Assembly (NCBI GenBank): GCA_947176475.1
Contig: CAMWQX010000012.1
Location: 1 to 12,249 of the forward strand
Length of the DNA: 12,249 bases
Reading direction: 5' to 3'
Source: an uncultured Bacillota bacterium
GTDB taxonomy: Bacteria > Bacillota_I > Bacilli_A > RF39 > UBA660
This document shows positions 1 through 7,508 of this stretch, piece after piece. Positions within the stretch are counted from its first letter, which is position 1. Each line of letters opens with the position of its first letter. The translations under genes and the position numbers were made by a program. The notes below the pieces were generated by a model. The model saw only the letters and a program-made list of their open reading frames with translations. It did not search any database and was not told the origin of the DNA.

Positions 1-181
1 GATTATTTGTTGGCATAATCTTTAATTTATTCAAGCGATAGAAAAAAAAATCCCAATTAATATTTTCATTATCTTTTAACTTATTATAAAAGTCATTAAA
101 TACACCTTCATAATCCTGACTTATTTCATAGGCAATTTTTTTATCATCTTTCTTCTTTACTTTTGCATATATATCAATCAT
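1..181 (-). CDS. Hypothetical protein, N-terminal part only (runs off the window)
   Basis: An open frame of 60 complete codons begins at an ATG at 181 and stays open to the window edge. It begins MIDIYAKVKKKDDKKIAYEI and continues with an acidic and aromatic stretch containing NWDFFFYRLNKLK. The ATG is preceded by AGGTG with a 5-base A spacer, a good ribosome binding site. It starts 8 bp after the stop of the 247-codon gene upstream, so the two are probably co-transcribed from the promoter at 955-983 and may act together. I see no signal peptide or membrane segment in the visible part and do not recognise a family. Nine consecutive T residues in the coding strand (42-50) encode the Phe run. 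The gene is called from the uninterrupted frame, the ribosome binding site and the operon spacing; its function is unknown. Confidence 0.72.
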   Translation of the reverse strand, partial: MIDIYAKVKKKDDKKIAYEISQDYEGVFNDFYNKLKDNENINWDFFFYRLNKLKIMPTNN

Positions 182-189
182 TTTTTCAC

Positions 190-933
190 CTACAAAAACT
201 TAAAAGGATTAGAACTTGCCTCTTCTAATTTTAAAACTTTCATATCAGGATTAGGATTTTCTTTAAAATACATATATAAACTTTCAAAATCAGGTTGATT
301 TATTTTTCCATCAGTTGCCTTTTCATATCTTGCCTTTATCGTTTCTAAATACTCCATGCTTATACTTGGTACTATATCTTTTTCAAGCCAATAAAGTCTA
401 TTTTTCTGATCCGTTAAACAAACAATCGAATCGCGCTTAGCAATCACCAAATCCTTACAAATAAATAATGCTTTAATCATCGCTTGAAATTCTTCATCAG
501 CAATTCCTTCAAAATATTCTACATTTTCAACCAGACTAACATATAAATAACGAAAATAATCTTCTAATCCATTATCATCCCCCTCCATAGGAATCGGCAT
601 AGAAAAAGGTGCAAACAGATAAGTATTATTCGTTTTAAATTTTCCATAATCAAACCTAGCAACTGCATATTTTCTTGGAAAACTATCACAATATACCATA
701 ACCCTACCCAATGGCATTTTATTATCATCACTAAAGAATTCATCAAAGAATTTTATTCTTTCTTGATACTTTTTTATACTTGCTAATTCTTCGCCTTGAC
801 CAGATATAGAACTCACTGCGGGTTTAGTTTCCTGCTGTACACTCAAAGGTCCCATAACATCAATATCAGGATATGTCTTAACCCCTCCCGTGTTATTCTT
901 TTCACCCAATGCTCTACGTTTCACTTTTCGCAT
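190..933 (-). CDS. Hypothetical 247-aa cytoplasmic protein, family not recognised
   Basis: The gene has its own promoter and an AGGTGAT ribosome binding site 5 bases before the ATG at 933, so the start is well supported. The first 15 or so residues are basic (MRKVKRRALGEKN). Residues up to about 50 are polar and probably disordered. The rest, from about residue 53, is a mixed alpha/beta-looking region rich in aromatic and acidic residues (for example YCDSFPRKYAVARFDYGKF and DYFRYLYVSLVENVEYFEG). I see no signal peptide, membrane helix or known catalytic motif. The stop is TAG at 190-192, and a second short-spaced gene follows 8 bp later, suggesting a two-gene or longer operon. It lies just beyond the dnaJ terminator, so it is probably not part of the heat-shock operon. 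I do not recognise it and assign no function. Confidence 0.85.
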   Translation of the reverse strand: MRKVKRRALGEKNNTGGVKTYPDIDVMGPLSVQQETKPAVSSISGQGEELASIKKYQERIKFFDEFFSDDNKMPLGRVMVYCDSFPRKYAVARFDYGKFKTNNTYLFAPFSMPIPMEGDDNGLEDYFRYLYVSLVENVEYFEGIADEEFQAMIKALFICKDLVIAKRDSIVCLTDQKNRLYWLEKDIVPSISMEYLETIKARYEKATDGKINQPDFESLYMYFKENPNPDMKVLKLEEASSNPFKFL

Positions 934-954
934 ACTCCATCACCTATAAATCGT

Positions 955-983
955 ATTATATATGTATTATTATTTCATTGCAA
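955..983 (-). promoter_or_regulatory. Sigma-A type promoter for the 247-aa gene
   Basis: On the minus strand a TTGCAA -35 box (978-983) is separated by exactly 17 bases from a perfect TATAAT -10 box (955-960). The expected transcription start is near 948, giving a very short leader before the AGGTGAT ribosome binding site and the ATG at 933. The -35 box lies immediately beyond the U-tract of the dnaJ terminator, so one unit ends and the next begins within about 30 bases. No CIRCE element overlaps it, so HrcA control is not expected. Confidence 0.8.
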
Positions 984-984
984 G

Positions 985-1008
985 AAAAAAACGAATATTT
1001 CTATTCGT
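985..1008 (-). terminator. Rho-independent terminator of the heat-shock operon
   Basis: On the minus strand a 7-bp stem, ACGAATA paired with TATTCGT around a GAAA loop, is followed directly by a run of T (985-990, continuing from the last stem base). The TAG stop codon of dnaJ (1001-1003) lies inside the hairpin, at the junction of the first arm and the loop. A ribosome finishing dnaJ would therefore cover the hairpin, so termination may depend on the ribosome leaving. It ends the hrcA-grpE-dnaK-pepF-dnaJ transcript. Confidence 0.82.
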
Positions 1009-2119
1009 CTATATATTTATTATATTTACTAAATTCCGCATCCTTATCTAACTTAGTACCACTTAAATCTTTAAATAATTTCTTTTGGGTATGATCTAGT
1101 TTAGTTGGAATAATGACCTTGATAATACCATAAGCATCTCCCTTACGTCCGCTTTTCTCATCATCAATTCCTTTACCTCTAAATTTAAATTTATCCCCAT
1201 TTTGGGTTCCTGAAGGTATTTCCGTAATTATGGTTCCTTGAACTGTTGGAACTTCCTTTTTGCATCCCAATACAGCCTCCGAAATAGTTAAAGGAATAGT
1301 AACATAAATATCTCTTCCATCACGTTCATAGATTTCGTGTCCTTTAACTCTAAACTCAATATAAATATCTCCTCTAGGGCCTCCATTAGCACCACATGAA
1401 CCTTTACCAGCCATACGCATAGTATCGCCATTTTCAACACCTCTTGGAACTCTTAATTTGATATTTTTATCTCTATTGATGGATCCTCGGCCGTTACACT
1501 TAGAACATTTAGTATCATAAGTTACACCCCTGCCATCACACTTAGGACAGCTAGATTCTGATTGAAATACGCCAAAAACTGTTCTTTGCTCGGTAATAAC
1601 TCTACCTCTTCCGCCACAAGTACTACAAGTCTTTTCACCTTTACCACCATGGCCTTCACATTCATCACATTCATCATCAATATTTACTTTAAATTCTTTT
1701 TCCACTCCATAAACAGCCTCTTCAAAAGTTAAAGTCATATTGACAACCTTATCTGCTCCTTTGGCTTTACGAGGTCCCCTGCTTCTACTACCTCCGAAAG
1801 CACCACCCATCATTTGTTCAAAGATGCTTCCTAAGTCAAAATCATCAAAACTAAAACCATCAAATCCGCCAAATCCAGCTCCTCCATTTTGATCAAATGC
1901 CGCATGTCCAAATTGATCATATTGACGTCTTTTTGATTCATCACTCAAAACCGCATAAGCTTCGCCTATTTCCTTAAATTTCTCTGCAGCTCCTTCTTCT
2001 TTATTAACATCTGGGTGATATTGCTTAGCCAATTTACGAAAAGCTCTTTTAATCTCCTCATCACTAGCATTTTTATCAACACCTAAGACCTCATAATAAT
2101 CTCTTTTACTCTCCGCCAT
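1001..2119 (-). CDS. dnaJ: Chaperone protein DnaJ (Hsp40)
   Basis: DnaJ is the cytoplasmic J-domain co-chaperone that delivers unfolded clients to DnaK and stimulates its ATPase. The 372-residue product has the full type I layout. The J domain spans residues 5-70 with the HPD motif at 35-37 (YHPDVNK). A Gly/Phe-rich linker covers about 76-115. A zinc-binding domain follows with four CxxCxGxG motifs at 151-158 (CDECEGHG), 165-172 (CSTCGGRG), 191-198 (CPKCDGRG) and 205-212 (CSKCNGRG), then the client-binding C-terminal domains. I chose the ATG at 2119 over an in-frame ATG at 2137. The protein then starts MAESKRDYYEVLG as in the family, and GAGGGAG lies 9 bases upstream. It follows pepF by 4 bp and is the last gene of the CIRCE-controlled operon. 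Its stop codon is inside the terminator hairpin. Length and motifs are normal. Confidence 0.97.
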   Translation of the reverse strand: MAESKRDYYEVLGVDKNASDEEIKRAFRKLAKQYHPDVNKEEGAAEKFKEIGEAYAVLSDESKRRQYDQFGHAAFDQNGGAGFGGFDGFSFDDFDLGSIFEQMMGGAFGGSRSRGPRKAKGADKVVNMTLTFEEAVYGVEKEFKVNIDDECDECEGHGGKGEKTCSTCGGRGRVITEQRTVFGVFQSESSCPKCDGRGVTYDTKCSKCNGRGSINRDKNIKLRVPRGVENGDTMRMAGKGSCGANGGPRGDIYIEFRVKGHEIYERDGRDIYVTIPLTISEAVLGCKKEVPTVQGTIITEIPSGTQNGDKFKFRGKGIDDEKSGRKGDAYGIIKVIIPTKLDHTQKKLFKDLSGTKLDKDAEFSKYNKYIDE

Positions 2120-2123
2120 ATTT

Positions 2124-3917
2124 TTACGCTCCCTCATTCATAATTTTCTTATATTCTTCCATGGCTTTTTCAAACATCTCTATTGCTACAACATATGGCT
2201 CATCAGTACTTAAATCAATACCAATCATTTTTAATGTTTCCATTGGAGCAATATTTGAGCCTATCTTTAAGAATTCATGATACTTATCCATAAATCCTTC
2301 TTCTTTATTCAAAATCTTTGAAGCAACATTACATGCGCAAATAATCGCTATTGCATAATTATAAACATAGTAACCATTGGTCATATAAAAATGTGGTATA
2401 CAAGCCCATGTATTACTTCTAAAATCTTTAATCGTATCGCCATACATTTCTCTAACCGATTCAAGCCACACTTGATTTAATATTTCCGCATCCGCAGGTC
2501 TTCCCAAACGAACTAGTTCATGTGCTCTTTCTTCAAATATTGCCTCTCTACCTGCTCCAAAGAAGTTACTAGCAAAAATCTTTAAGAAGTTGCCAATTAC
2601 ACATAATAAAGCATTTTTATCTGTCTCTTTATTCATAATTAAATTAGAGAAGACAATCTCATTAGTTAAAGATGCTACTTCCGCTGTCGATGTATCTTGA
2701 TAAACTTCTAATGGGATTTGATTTTTTATCGTTAAATACTGATTGACAAAATGCCCTAATTCATGAGACATACTCGAAATATCCATAATTTTATTATAGA
2801 AATTTCCAAATACTCGCGGATTATCAAATGGTGTATACGCACATGACCATCCACTTACTTTTTCTTCACTTGGCATAACATCTATTAAACGCTTATCAAA
2901 AGCCATTTCCAATATTTCTGTATACCAATCTCCATATAAAGAAAAAGTGTCTAAAATGATATCTTTGGCCTCTTCAAACGTATATTCTTTGGTTGACTTC
3001 TTAGATAACGGAGCATATAAATCATATGCATGAACCTCGTCTATTTCCAAAGTATCTTTATATAATTTTATATAATCATCATATACATAATTATACTTTC
3101 GTAACGATTCCATTAATTTATCATAAACTTTGCGTGGTATCTGTCGTTCTTGCAAAACTTTGTCCAAAAGGGATTCATATCCACGATATTTCGCTTCAAT
3201 TTCATGGCTGCGTACAAATCCAATATAATTAGAGGCTAAACTACTAATATTGCGACTATAAGCCTTATCCATAGCCACCTCTGTTTGTCTTCGTACATCG
3301 CGATTTTCACTACGTAAATACTTATCCGCTGAACTATCATTAATCTCTACTACTTCTCCATCTGGTAAAGTAATTGGTTCAAACATTAATTCTTTACTGC
3401 GAATAAACTGACTACTCTTTGTATAATTTTGACTAGCTGCATCATAATCGGCAAATATCGCTTCGCCCTTTTCATCTAATAAGTGTTCCTTTAATCTAAA
3501 TGGTTCCTTTAATACCCTTTCATAAGGTTTTAATTTTGGCTCTTCATCACAAAATTTATCAAAAATTTCAACACCTTTACTCATTAATTCAGGAATTACA
3601 AAGGCCATTTTACTATTATAATCAGCAATAATCGTATTTATAGCACTATCATTCTTTTGCGCATCACTGTCATTAATATCGACATCACATGCAAGAAAAG
3701 TAAAAAATTCCAATCTTTCGATTTTTCTTTCTACTTTCTCACTCTCTTTAAAATATTCTAATAGAGTAGTTGGAGAATCTAATAAATGTCCCTTATACTT
3801 TTGTAGTCCATCAATTAAACCTGGTAATTCTTCATAAAGTTTAACCCATTCATCCCAAGAAGTACAAAGATCGCTATTATCCCATTTATATTCCTCTTTA
3901 ATATCGCATCTTTTCAT
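2124..3917 (-). CDS. pepF: Oligoendopeptidase F (M3B zinc metallopeptidase)
   Basis: PepF is a soluble, normally cytoplasmic zinc peptidase that cuts short peptides, not folded proteins. The 597-residue product has the family's usual length of about 600. The zinc site is HELGH at residues 385-389, where His385 and His389 bind zinc and Glu386 is catalytic; the third ligand is probably Glu413 in TAEVASLTNE. The region before it (KVSGWSCAYTPFDNPRVFGNF) and the C-terminal GYYVYNYAIAI segment are also typical of the family. There is no signal peptide. The ATG at 3917 has a GGAAGTGGA ribosome binding site. The gene lies between dnaK and dnaJ, 65 bp after dnaK and 4 bp before dnaJ, so it is part of the heat-shock operon. 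This placement suggests, by inference, that it clears peptides produced by ATP-dependent proteases under stress. The stop is TAA. Assignment to M3B is firm; the exact substrates are not readable from sequence. Confidence 0.94.
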   Translation of the reverse strand: MKRCDIKEEYKWDNSDLCTSWDEWVKLYEELPGLIDGLQKYKGHLLDSPTTLLEYFKESEKVERKIERLEFFTFLACDVDINDSDAQKNDSAINTIIADYNSKMAFVIPELMSKGVEIFDKFCDEEPKLKPYERVLKEPFRLKEHLLDEKGEAIFADYDAASQNYTKSSQFIRSKELMFEPITLPDGEVVEINDSSADKYLRSENRDVRRQTEVAMDKAYSRNISSLASNYIGFVRSHEIEAKYRGYESLLDKVLQERQIPRKVYDKLMESLRKYNYVYDDYIKLYKDTLEIDEVHAYDLYAPLSKKSTKEYTFEEAKDIILDTFSLYGDWYTEILEMAFDKRLIDVMPSEEKVSGWSCAYTPFDNPRVFGNFYNKIMDISSMSHELGHFVNQYLTIKNQIPLEVYQDTSTAEVASLTNEIVFSNLIMNKETDKNALLCVIGNFLKIFASNFFGAGREAIFEERAHELVRLGRPADAEILNQVWLESVREMYGDTIKDFRSNTWACIPHFYMTNGYYVYNYAIAIICACNVASKILNKEEGFMDKYHEFLKIGSNIAPMETLKMIGIDLSTDEPYVVAIEMFEKAMEEYKKIMNEGA

Positions 3918-3947
3918 AATTCCACTTCCCTACATTTATATAACCAA

Positions 3948-3977
3948 AATTAATGGGGAGATAAATCCCCATTAATT
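3948..3977 (-). promoter_or_regulatory. Perfect 12-bp stem-loop between dnaK and pepF
   Basis: The arms AATTAATGGGGA and TCCCCATTAATT (3948-3959 and 3966-3977) pair without mismatch around a 6-base loop. On the transcript the hairpin begins 5 bases after the dnaK stop codon and is followed by UUGGUUAU, with only a short interrupted run of U. It could therefore be a leaky terminator, or a processing or 3'-end stabilising structure that keeps hrcA-grpE-dnaK mRNA more abundant than pepF-dnaJ mRNA. On the plus strand the hairpin is followed by a somewhat T-richer stretch, but no plus-strand gene is nearby. The structure is certain; its function is inferred. Confidence 0.75.
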
Positions 3978-3982
3978 AGATT

Positions 3983-5803
3983 TTATTTTTCAACAAATTC
4001 AGCTTCACTTACTTCGTCATCATCATTCTTGTCATCTTTTTTTGAATCTTTAGAAGTATCTGCTTCCTTAGCTGCTTCTTCATATACGCGCCCAGCTAAT
4101 TCCATAGCTTTCTCTTGTAATTTTGAAGTAGCATCTTTAATACTATCTAATTCATCAGTTTTTAATGCCTCTTTAACCTTATCAGTTAATTCTGTAATAG
4201 TTTTCTTTTCCTCATCTGATACTTTATCGCCTAAATCGCGTATTGCTCCTTCAGCAGCAAATATTGATTGTTCAGCATCATTCTTCGCATCGGCAAGTTC
4301 TCTACGTTTTTCATCTTGTTCTTTATTTGCCTCAGCTTCTTTCATCATCTTATCAATTTCTTCATCACTTAAATTAGTATTTGAAGTAATCGTAATTTTT
4401 TGTTCCTTATTAGTTCCTAAATCTTTTGCTTTAACATTTACGATACCATTTGCATCAATATCAAATGAAACTTCAATTTGTGGAACTCCTCTTCTTGCAG
4501 GAGGAATATCTGTTAATTGGAATCTACCAAGTGTCTTATTATCACTTGCCATCTTTCTTTCACCTTGTAATACATGAATATCAACGGCAGGTTGATTATC
4601 CGCAGCAGTTGAGAATACTTGACTCTTACTTGTTGGAATAGTTGTATTTCTTGGAATCAATACTGTCATAACATCTCCAAGAGTTTCAATACCTAAAGAT
4701 AATGGTGTTACATCTAATAATACTAAATCTTCAACTTCACCAGTTAATACACCACCTTGAATAGCCGCACCCATAGCAACTACTTCATCTGGATTAACAC
4801 TCTTATTTGGTTCTTTACCTAATTCCTTCTTAACTAATTCTTGAATATATGGAATACGTGTAGATCCACCAACTAAAACAACTTGATCAATATCCGTATT
4901 TTTTAACTTAGCATCACTCAAAGCTTTTCTTACTGAATCTAAAGTTGAATCAAATAAATCCTTATTTAAATCTTCAAATTTAGCTCTTGTTAAATCCATT
5001 TCAAAGTTAACAGGAGATCCATCAACTTGAGCAATAAATGGCAAGCTAATTGTTGTTGTTGTAGAATTAGATAAGTCTTTCTTAGCTTTTTCTGCTTCAT
5101 CCTTAACACGTTGCATAGCCATCTTATCATCTTTGATATCCGCTTTAGTCTCTTTCTTAATTTCTTCAACAATATAATCCATTACACGATTATCGAAGTC
5201 ATCTCCACCTAGACGATTATTTCCACTAGTAGATTTAACTTCATATACACCATCACCTAATTCAAGGATAGATACATCGAATGTACCACCACCAAGGTCA
5301 TATACTAAGATAGTTTGTAACTTATCTTGTTTATCTAAACCATAAGCAAGCGCAGCTGCTGTAGGTTCATTGACAATTCTTTCAACTTCTAATCCGGCAA
5401 TCTTACCAGCATTCTTAGTAGCTTGTCTTTCAGCATCATTAAAGTATGCTGGAACCGTAATAACGGCCTTTGTTACAGGCTCTCCTAAATATGCCTCAGC
5501 ATCCTTCTTAATCTTCATTAAGATCTTAGCACTAATCTCTTCAGCAGTATATTTCTTTCCATTAGCTTCAACTTTTTTACTAGTACCCATTAATCTCTTA
5601 ATAGATGCTATTGTATTACCAGCATTAGTAACAGCTTGTCTCTTAGCTTGTACACCTACTAATTCATCATCACCTTTAAAGGCTACTACTGATGGAGTAG
5701 TTCTATCTCCCTCAGCATTTGCTATAACTGTAGGAGTTCCTCCTTCAAGTACAGCACAACAACTATTAGTTGTTCCTAAATCAATTCCTATTATTTTTCC
5801 CAT
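3983..5803 (-). CDS. dnaK: Chaperone protein DnaK (Hsp70)
   Basis: DnaK is the ATP-dependent Hsp70 chaperone that binds exposed hydrophobic stretches in cytoplasmic proteins and cycles with DnaJ and GrpE. The 606-residue product has the actin-fold ATPase domain at about 1-357. Its phosphate loops are GIDLGTTNS (6-14) and VYDLGGGTFD (167-176), and the adenosine-binding motif is VVLVGGSTRIPYI (308-320). The hydrophobic interdomain linker DLVLLD (359-364) leads into the beta substrate-binding domain (LSLGIETLGDVMT) and the helical lid. The tail is rich in D and K and ends SEAEFVEK. The length is that of the shorter Gram-positive DnaK type. The ATG at 5803 follows grpE by 14 bp with an AGAGGAAG ribosome binding site. 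It is transcribed from the double-CIRCE promoter, so it should be derepressed by heat. A strong hairpin lies just after its TAA stop. Nothing in it looks abnormal. Confidence 0.98.
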   Translation of the reverse strand: MGKIIGIDLGTTNSCCAVLEGGTPTVIANAEGDRTTPSVVAFKGDDELVGVQAKRQAVTNAGNTIASIKRLMGTSKKVEANGKKYTAEEISAKILMKIKKDAEAYLGEPVTKAVITVPAYFNDAERQATKNAGKIAGLEVERIVNEPTAAALAYGLDKQDKLQTILVYDLGGGTFDVSILELGDGVYEVKSTSGNNRLGGDDFDNRVMDYIVEEIKKETKADIKDDKMAMQRVKDEAEKAKKDLSNSTTTTISLPFIAQVDGSPVNFEMDLTRAKFEDLNKDLFDSTLDSVRKALSDAKLKNTDIDQVVLVGGSTRIPYIQELVKKELGKEPNKSVNPDEVVAMGAAIQGGVLTGEVEDLVLLDVTPLSLGIETLGDVMTVLIPRNTTIPTSKSQVFSTAADNQPAVDIHVLQGERKMASDNKTLGRFQLTDIPPARRGVPQIEVSFDIDANGIVNVKAKDLGTNKEQKITITSNTNLSDEEIDKMMKEAEANKEQDEKRRELADAKNDAEQSIFAAEGAIRDLGDKVSDEEKKTITELTDKVKEALKTDELDSIKDATSKLQEKAMELAGRVYEEAAKEADTSKDSKKDDKNDDDEVSEAEFVEK

Positions 5804-5817
5804 ATTTATCTTCCTCT

Positions 5818-6363
5818 CTAATTTTCACTAACTTTAACCATCGCAGCCCTTAGCACACGATCCTTATACATATAGCCTTTTTGTAATACTTCGATTACAA
5901 CTCCTGCTTCAACACCTTCCCTTTTTTCCGTCAACACCGCTTGATGGATATTTGGATCAAATGGAGCATTTAAAGCTTCTATTTCGGCTACACCATTATT
6001 ATTTAATATATTTAATATATTTGTATAAATCATTTTAAATCCCTTTAAGAATTCCGCATTTTCTTCACTTTCCATTCCTAAAGCTCTCTCAAAATTATCA
6101 CATACAGCTAGTAGCTGTTTTAATATATCTTCATTCGCATACTTTTTAAACTGATCAACCTCTTCTTCCTTACGACGTTTGAAATTCATCATTTCTGCCT
6201 GTATACGCATTGATTTTTCTTTTTCCTGTCCAAGAAGTTCTTGCAAAGCTATTATTTCTTCTTGGTGTTTATCTTTATGTTTATTATTTTTTTTATTTTC
6301 TTTTTTATCATTAACTTCTATTGTTTCTTGTTCTTCATTCAAGATTTCTTTATTCTCTTCCAT
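5818..6363 (-). CDS. grpE: GrpE nucleotide exchange factor
   Basis: GrpE is a cytoplasmic dimer that releases ADP from DnaK and resets its cycle. The 181-residue product has a charged, probably disordered N-terminal section (to about 33) and a long coiled-coil helix (about 34-75, IIALQELLGQEKEK to MMNFKRRKEEEVDQFKKYA). A helical section then includes ILKQLLAVCDNFERAL (80-95). The C-terminal beta domain carries the family signature from FDPNIHQAV (135-143) through YMYKDRVLRAAMVKV (164-178). The length is usual. The ATG at 6363 is 14 bp after hrcA, with an AGAGGG-type ribosome binding site in the gap. The next gene, dnaK, starts 14 bp after its TAG stop. Gene order hrcA-grpE-dnaK is the classic Bacillota arrangement and confirms the assignment. 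Confidence 0.97.
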   Translation of the reverse strand: MEENKEILNEEQETIEVNDKKENKKNNKHKDKHQEEIIALQELLGQEKEKSMRIQAEMMNFKRRKEEEVDQFKKYANEDILKQLLAVCDNFERALGMESEENAEFLKGFKMIYTNILNILNNNGVAEIEALNAPFDPNIHQAVLTEKREGVEAGVVIEVLQKGYMYKDRVLRAAMVKVSEN

Positions 6364-6377
6364 GATGCCCTCTTTCC

Positions 6378-7388
6378 TTATTTTTCAATGTAACTTTTCA
6401 AGAAATTAAGTAATGTTACAACTTTGTCATATTCCATGCGTTTTGGACCAATAATTGCCAAAGTTCCTTCATCATTACCAACTTGATAATGGGTCTTAAT
6501 AATCGTTACATCGGGATCAAATTCTGTCTCTTCTCCTATATAGATATTTACACCCTGTTCATTTGTTTCAATGTGTTTTACCAATTCCACATTTTCCAAT
6601 TTAGATACCATATCTTTAAGTTTTTCTGGTTCTTCATATTCCTTAAAATCTAAAATATTCGTTTTACCGCCAAATACAATATCTGAATTATTCATTGTAA
6701 AATCTTGGAAAGCCGATGAGAAGAAATTACATACTTCATCATAACGTTCAATTACATCTTTAATTTTCGGTTTAATTTCCAACTCTAGTCTTTCGGTTAC
6801 CTTATCTAAAGGAGTTCCCACTAAAGCCTTATTAATAATCTCACTTGTCTTAATTAATTCTCTTAAATTGATATCCTTACCAATATTAACTTGCTTATTC
6901 TCAACAATTCCCTTATTGGTAATTAAAACCGCTACAACTCTTCTATCTCCCGAATCATCATCACTCTCATCTAAAGGTATTATACTTATCTGCTTTAAAG
7001 TATTACTACTCTTAGAAGGACCTATAACGACACTTGTGTAATGGGTAATATCACTTATAATTTCCATACACTTCGTTATAGCATCAGATACCACAAGTTG
7101 ATTATTCGAAAGTATTGTTTGAAGTTTTAAGACATCCTCACCCGTCATTTCTTTTGGTTCCATCAAATGTTGAACATAATAGCGATACCCCGCTTCCGAA
7201 GGTATTCTTCCACTTGATGTATGTTCTTTTTCAATATAATTTAAATTTTCTAAAGCACTCATATCATTACGTATTGTTGCCGATGAACAATTAAACTTAT
7301 CTACTAAAGATTTCGAACTTATTGGTTTAAATGTTTGAATATAAACTTCAACTATTTCTTTTAGTAATTGTTCTTGTCTCTCTCCCAT
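6378..7388 (-). CDS. hrcA: Heat-inducible transcription repressor HrcA
   Basis: HrcA represses class I heat-shock operons by binding CIRCE; in Bacillus its activity depends on GroEL. The 336-residue product has an N-terminal winged helix domain (about 1-75). The recognition region is FNCSSATIRNDMSALENLNYI, and the typical HTSSGRIPSEAGYRYYV wing follows (56-72). The GAF-like and dimerisation regions come after that, ending LNFLKSYIEK. I chose the ATG at 7388, giving MGERQEQLLKEIVEVY as in the family; AGGATGTGAT lies just upstream. The upstream in-frame GTG at 7406 falls inside the CIRCE operator and adds residues not expected in the family. The gene is first in its operon, directly behind two CIRCE elements, so it represses itself. 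Repressed heat-shock genes outside this window, such as groESL, are likely but not visible. Confidence 0.97.
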   Translation of the reverse strand: MGERQEQLLKEIVEVYIQTFKPISSKSLVDKFNCSSATIRNDMSALENLNYIEKEHTSSGRIPSEAGYRYYVQHLMEPKEMTGEDVLKLQTILSNNQLVVSDAITKCMEIISDITHYTSVVIGPSKSSNTLKQISIIPLDESDDDSGDRRVVAVLITNKGIVENKQVNIGKDINLRELIKTSEIINKALVGTPLDKVTERLELEIKPKIKDVIERYDEVCNFFSSAFQDFTMNNSDIVFGGKTNILDFKEYEEPEKLKDMVSKLENVELVKHIETNEQGVNIYIGEETEFDPDVTIIKTHYQVGNDEGTLAIIGPKRMEYDKVVTLLNFLKSYIEK

Positions 7389-7399
7389 TAAATCACATC

Positions 7400-7426
7400 C
7401 TAGCACTCTTCAATTTCCAGTGCTAA
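7400..7426 (-). promoter_or_regulatory. CIRCE operator, proximal copy (HrcA binding site)
   Basis: The plus strand reads CTAGCACTC, 9 bases, CAGTGCTAA, which differs from the consensus TTAGCACTC-N9-GAGTGCTAA at only two positions, one in each arm. It spans the predicted transcription start (about 7424) and the 5' leader, and its downstream end touches the hrcA ribosome binding site. Bound HrcA would block open complex formation, and the RNA inverted repeat could also affect the leader. The identification is firm. Confidence 0.95.
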
Positions 7427-7430
7427 ATTA

Positions 7431-7459
7431 ATTATATAGCACCGATTAGCACTTGTCAA
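7431..7459 (-). promoter_or_regulatory. Consensus sigma-A promoter of the hrcA-grpE-dnaK-pepF-dnaJ operon
   Basis: On the minus strand TTGACA (7454-7459) is separated by exactly 17 bases from TATAAT (7431-7436), so both hexamers and the spacing match the consensus perfectly. A promoter this strong needs strong repression: the distal CIRCE covers the -35 box and the proximal CIRCE covers the start site. No sign of a sigma-B or CtsR site was seen. Confidence 0.95.
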
Positions 7460-7472
7460 TACAAATTGCTAA
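7446..7472 (-). promoter_or_regulatory. Second, distal CIRCE operator overlapping the -35 box
   Basis: The plus strand reads TTAGCACTT, 9 bases, AATTGCTAA. This keeps the 9-base spacer and differs from the CIRCE consensus at three positions. On the coding strand the TTGAC of the -35 box lies in its central spacer and one arm lies in the promoter spacer. Its centre is about 46 bp from that of the proximal CIRCE. It is probably a lower-affinity site that makes repression tighter or graded. Confidence 0.85.
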
Positions 7473-7508
7473 TTTATTTAATCCTATGACAAACAACTAT
7501 ATAATATG

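Noticed and set aside
2120..2137. ATG at 2137 as start of DnaJ
   Set aside because: It would overlap the end of pepF by 14 bp and add MRERKN before the standard DnaJ N-terminus; the ATG at 2119 has a GAGGGAG site 9 bases upstream.
4029..4577. 182-codon plus-strand open frame opposite dnaK
   Set aside because: It is the antisense shadow of the low-complexity 3' part of dnaK. Its Ser/Phe/Ala-rich composition is what complementing Glu/Lys/Asp codons gives, and no ribosome binding site or promoter supports it.
7389..7406. GTG start at 7406 for HrcA
   Set aside because: The GTG lies within the proximal CIRCE and would add six residues not expected in the family; the ATG at 7388 has a ribosome binding site.
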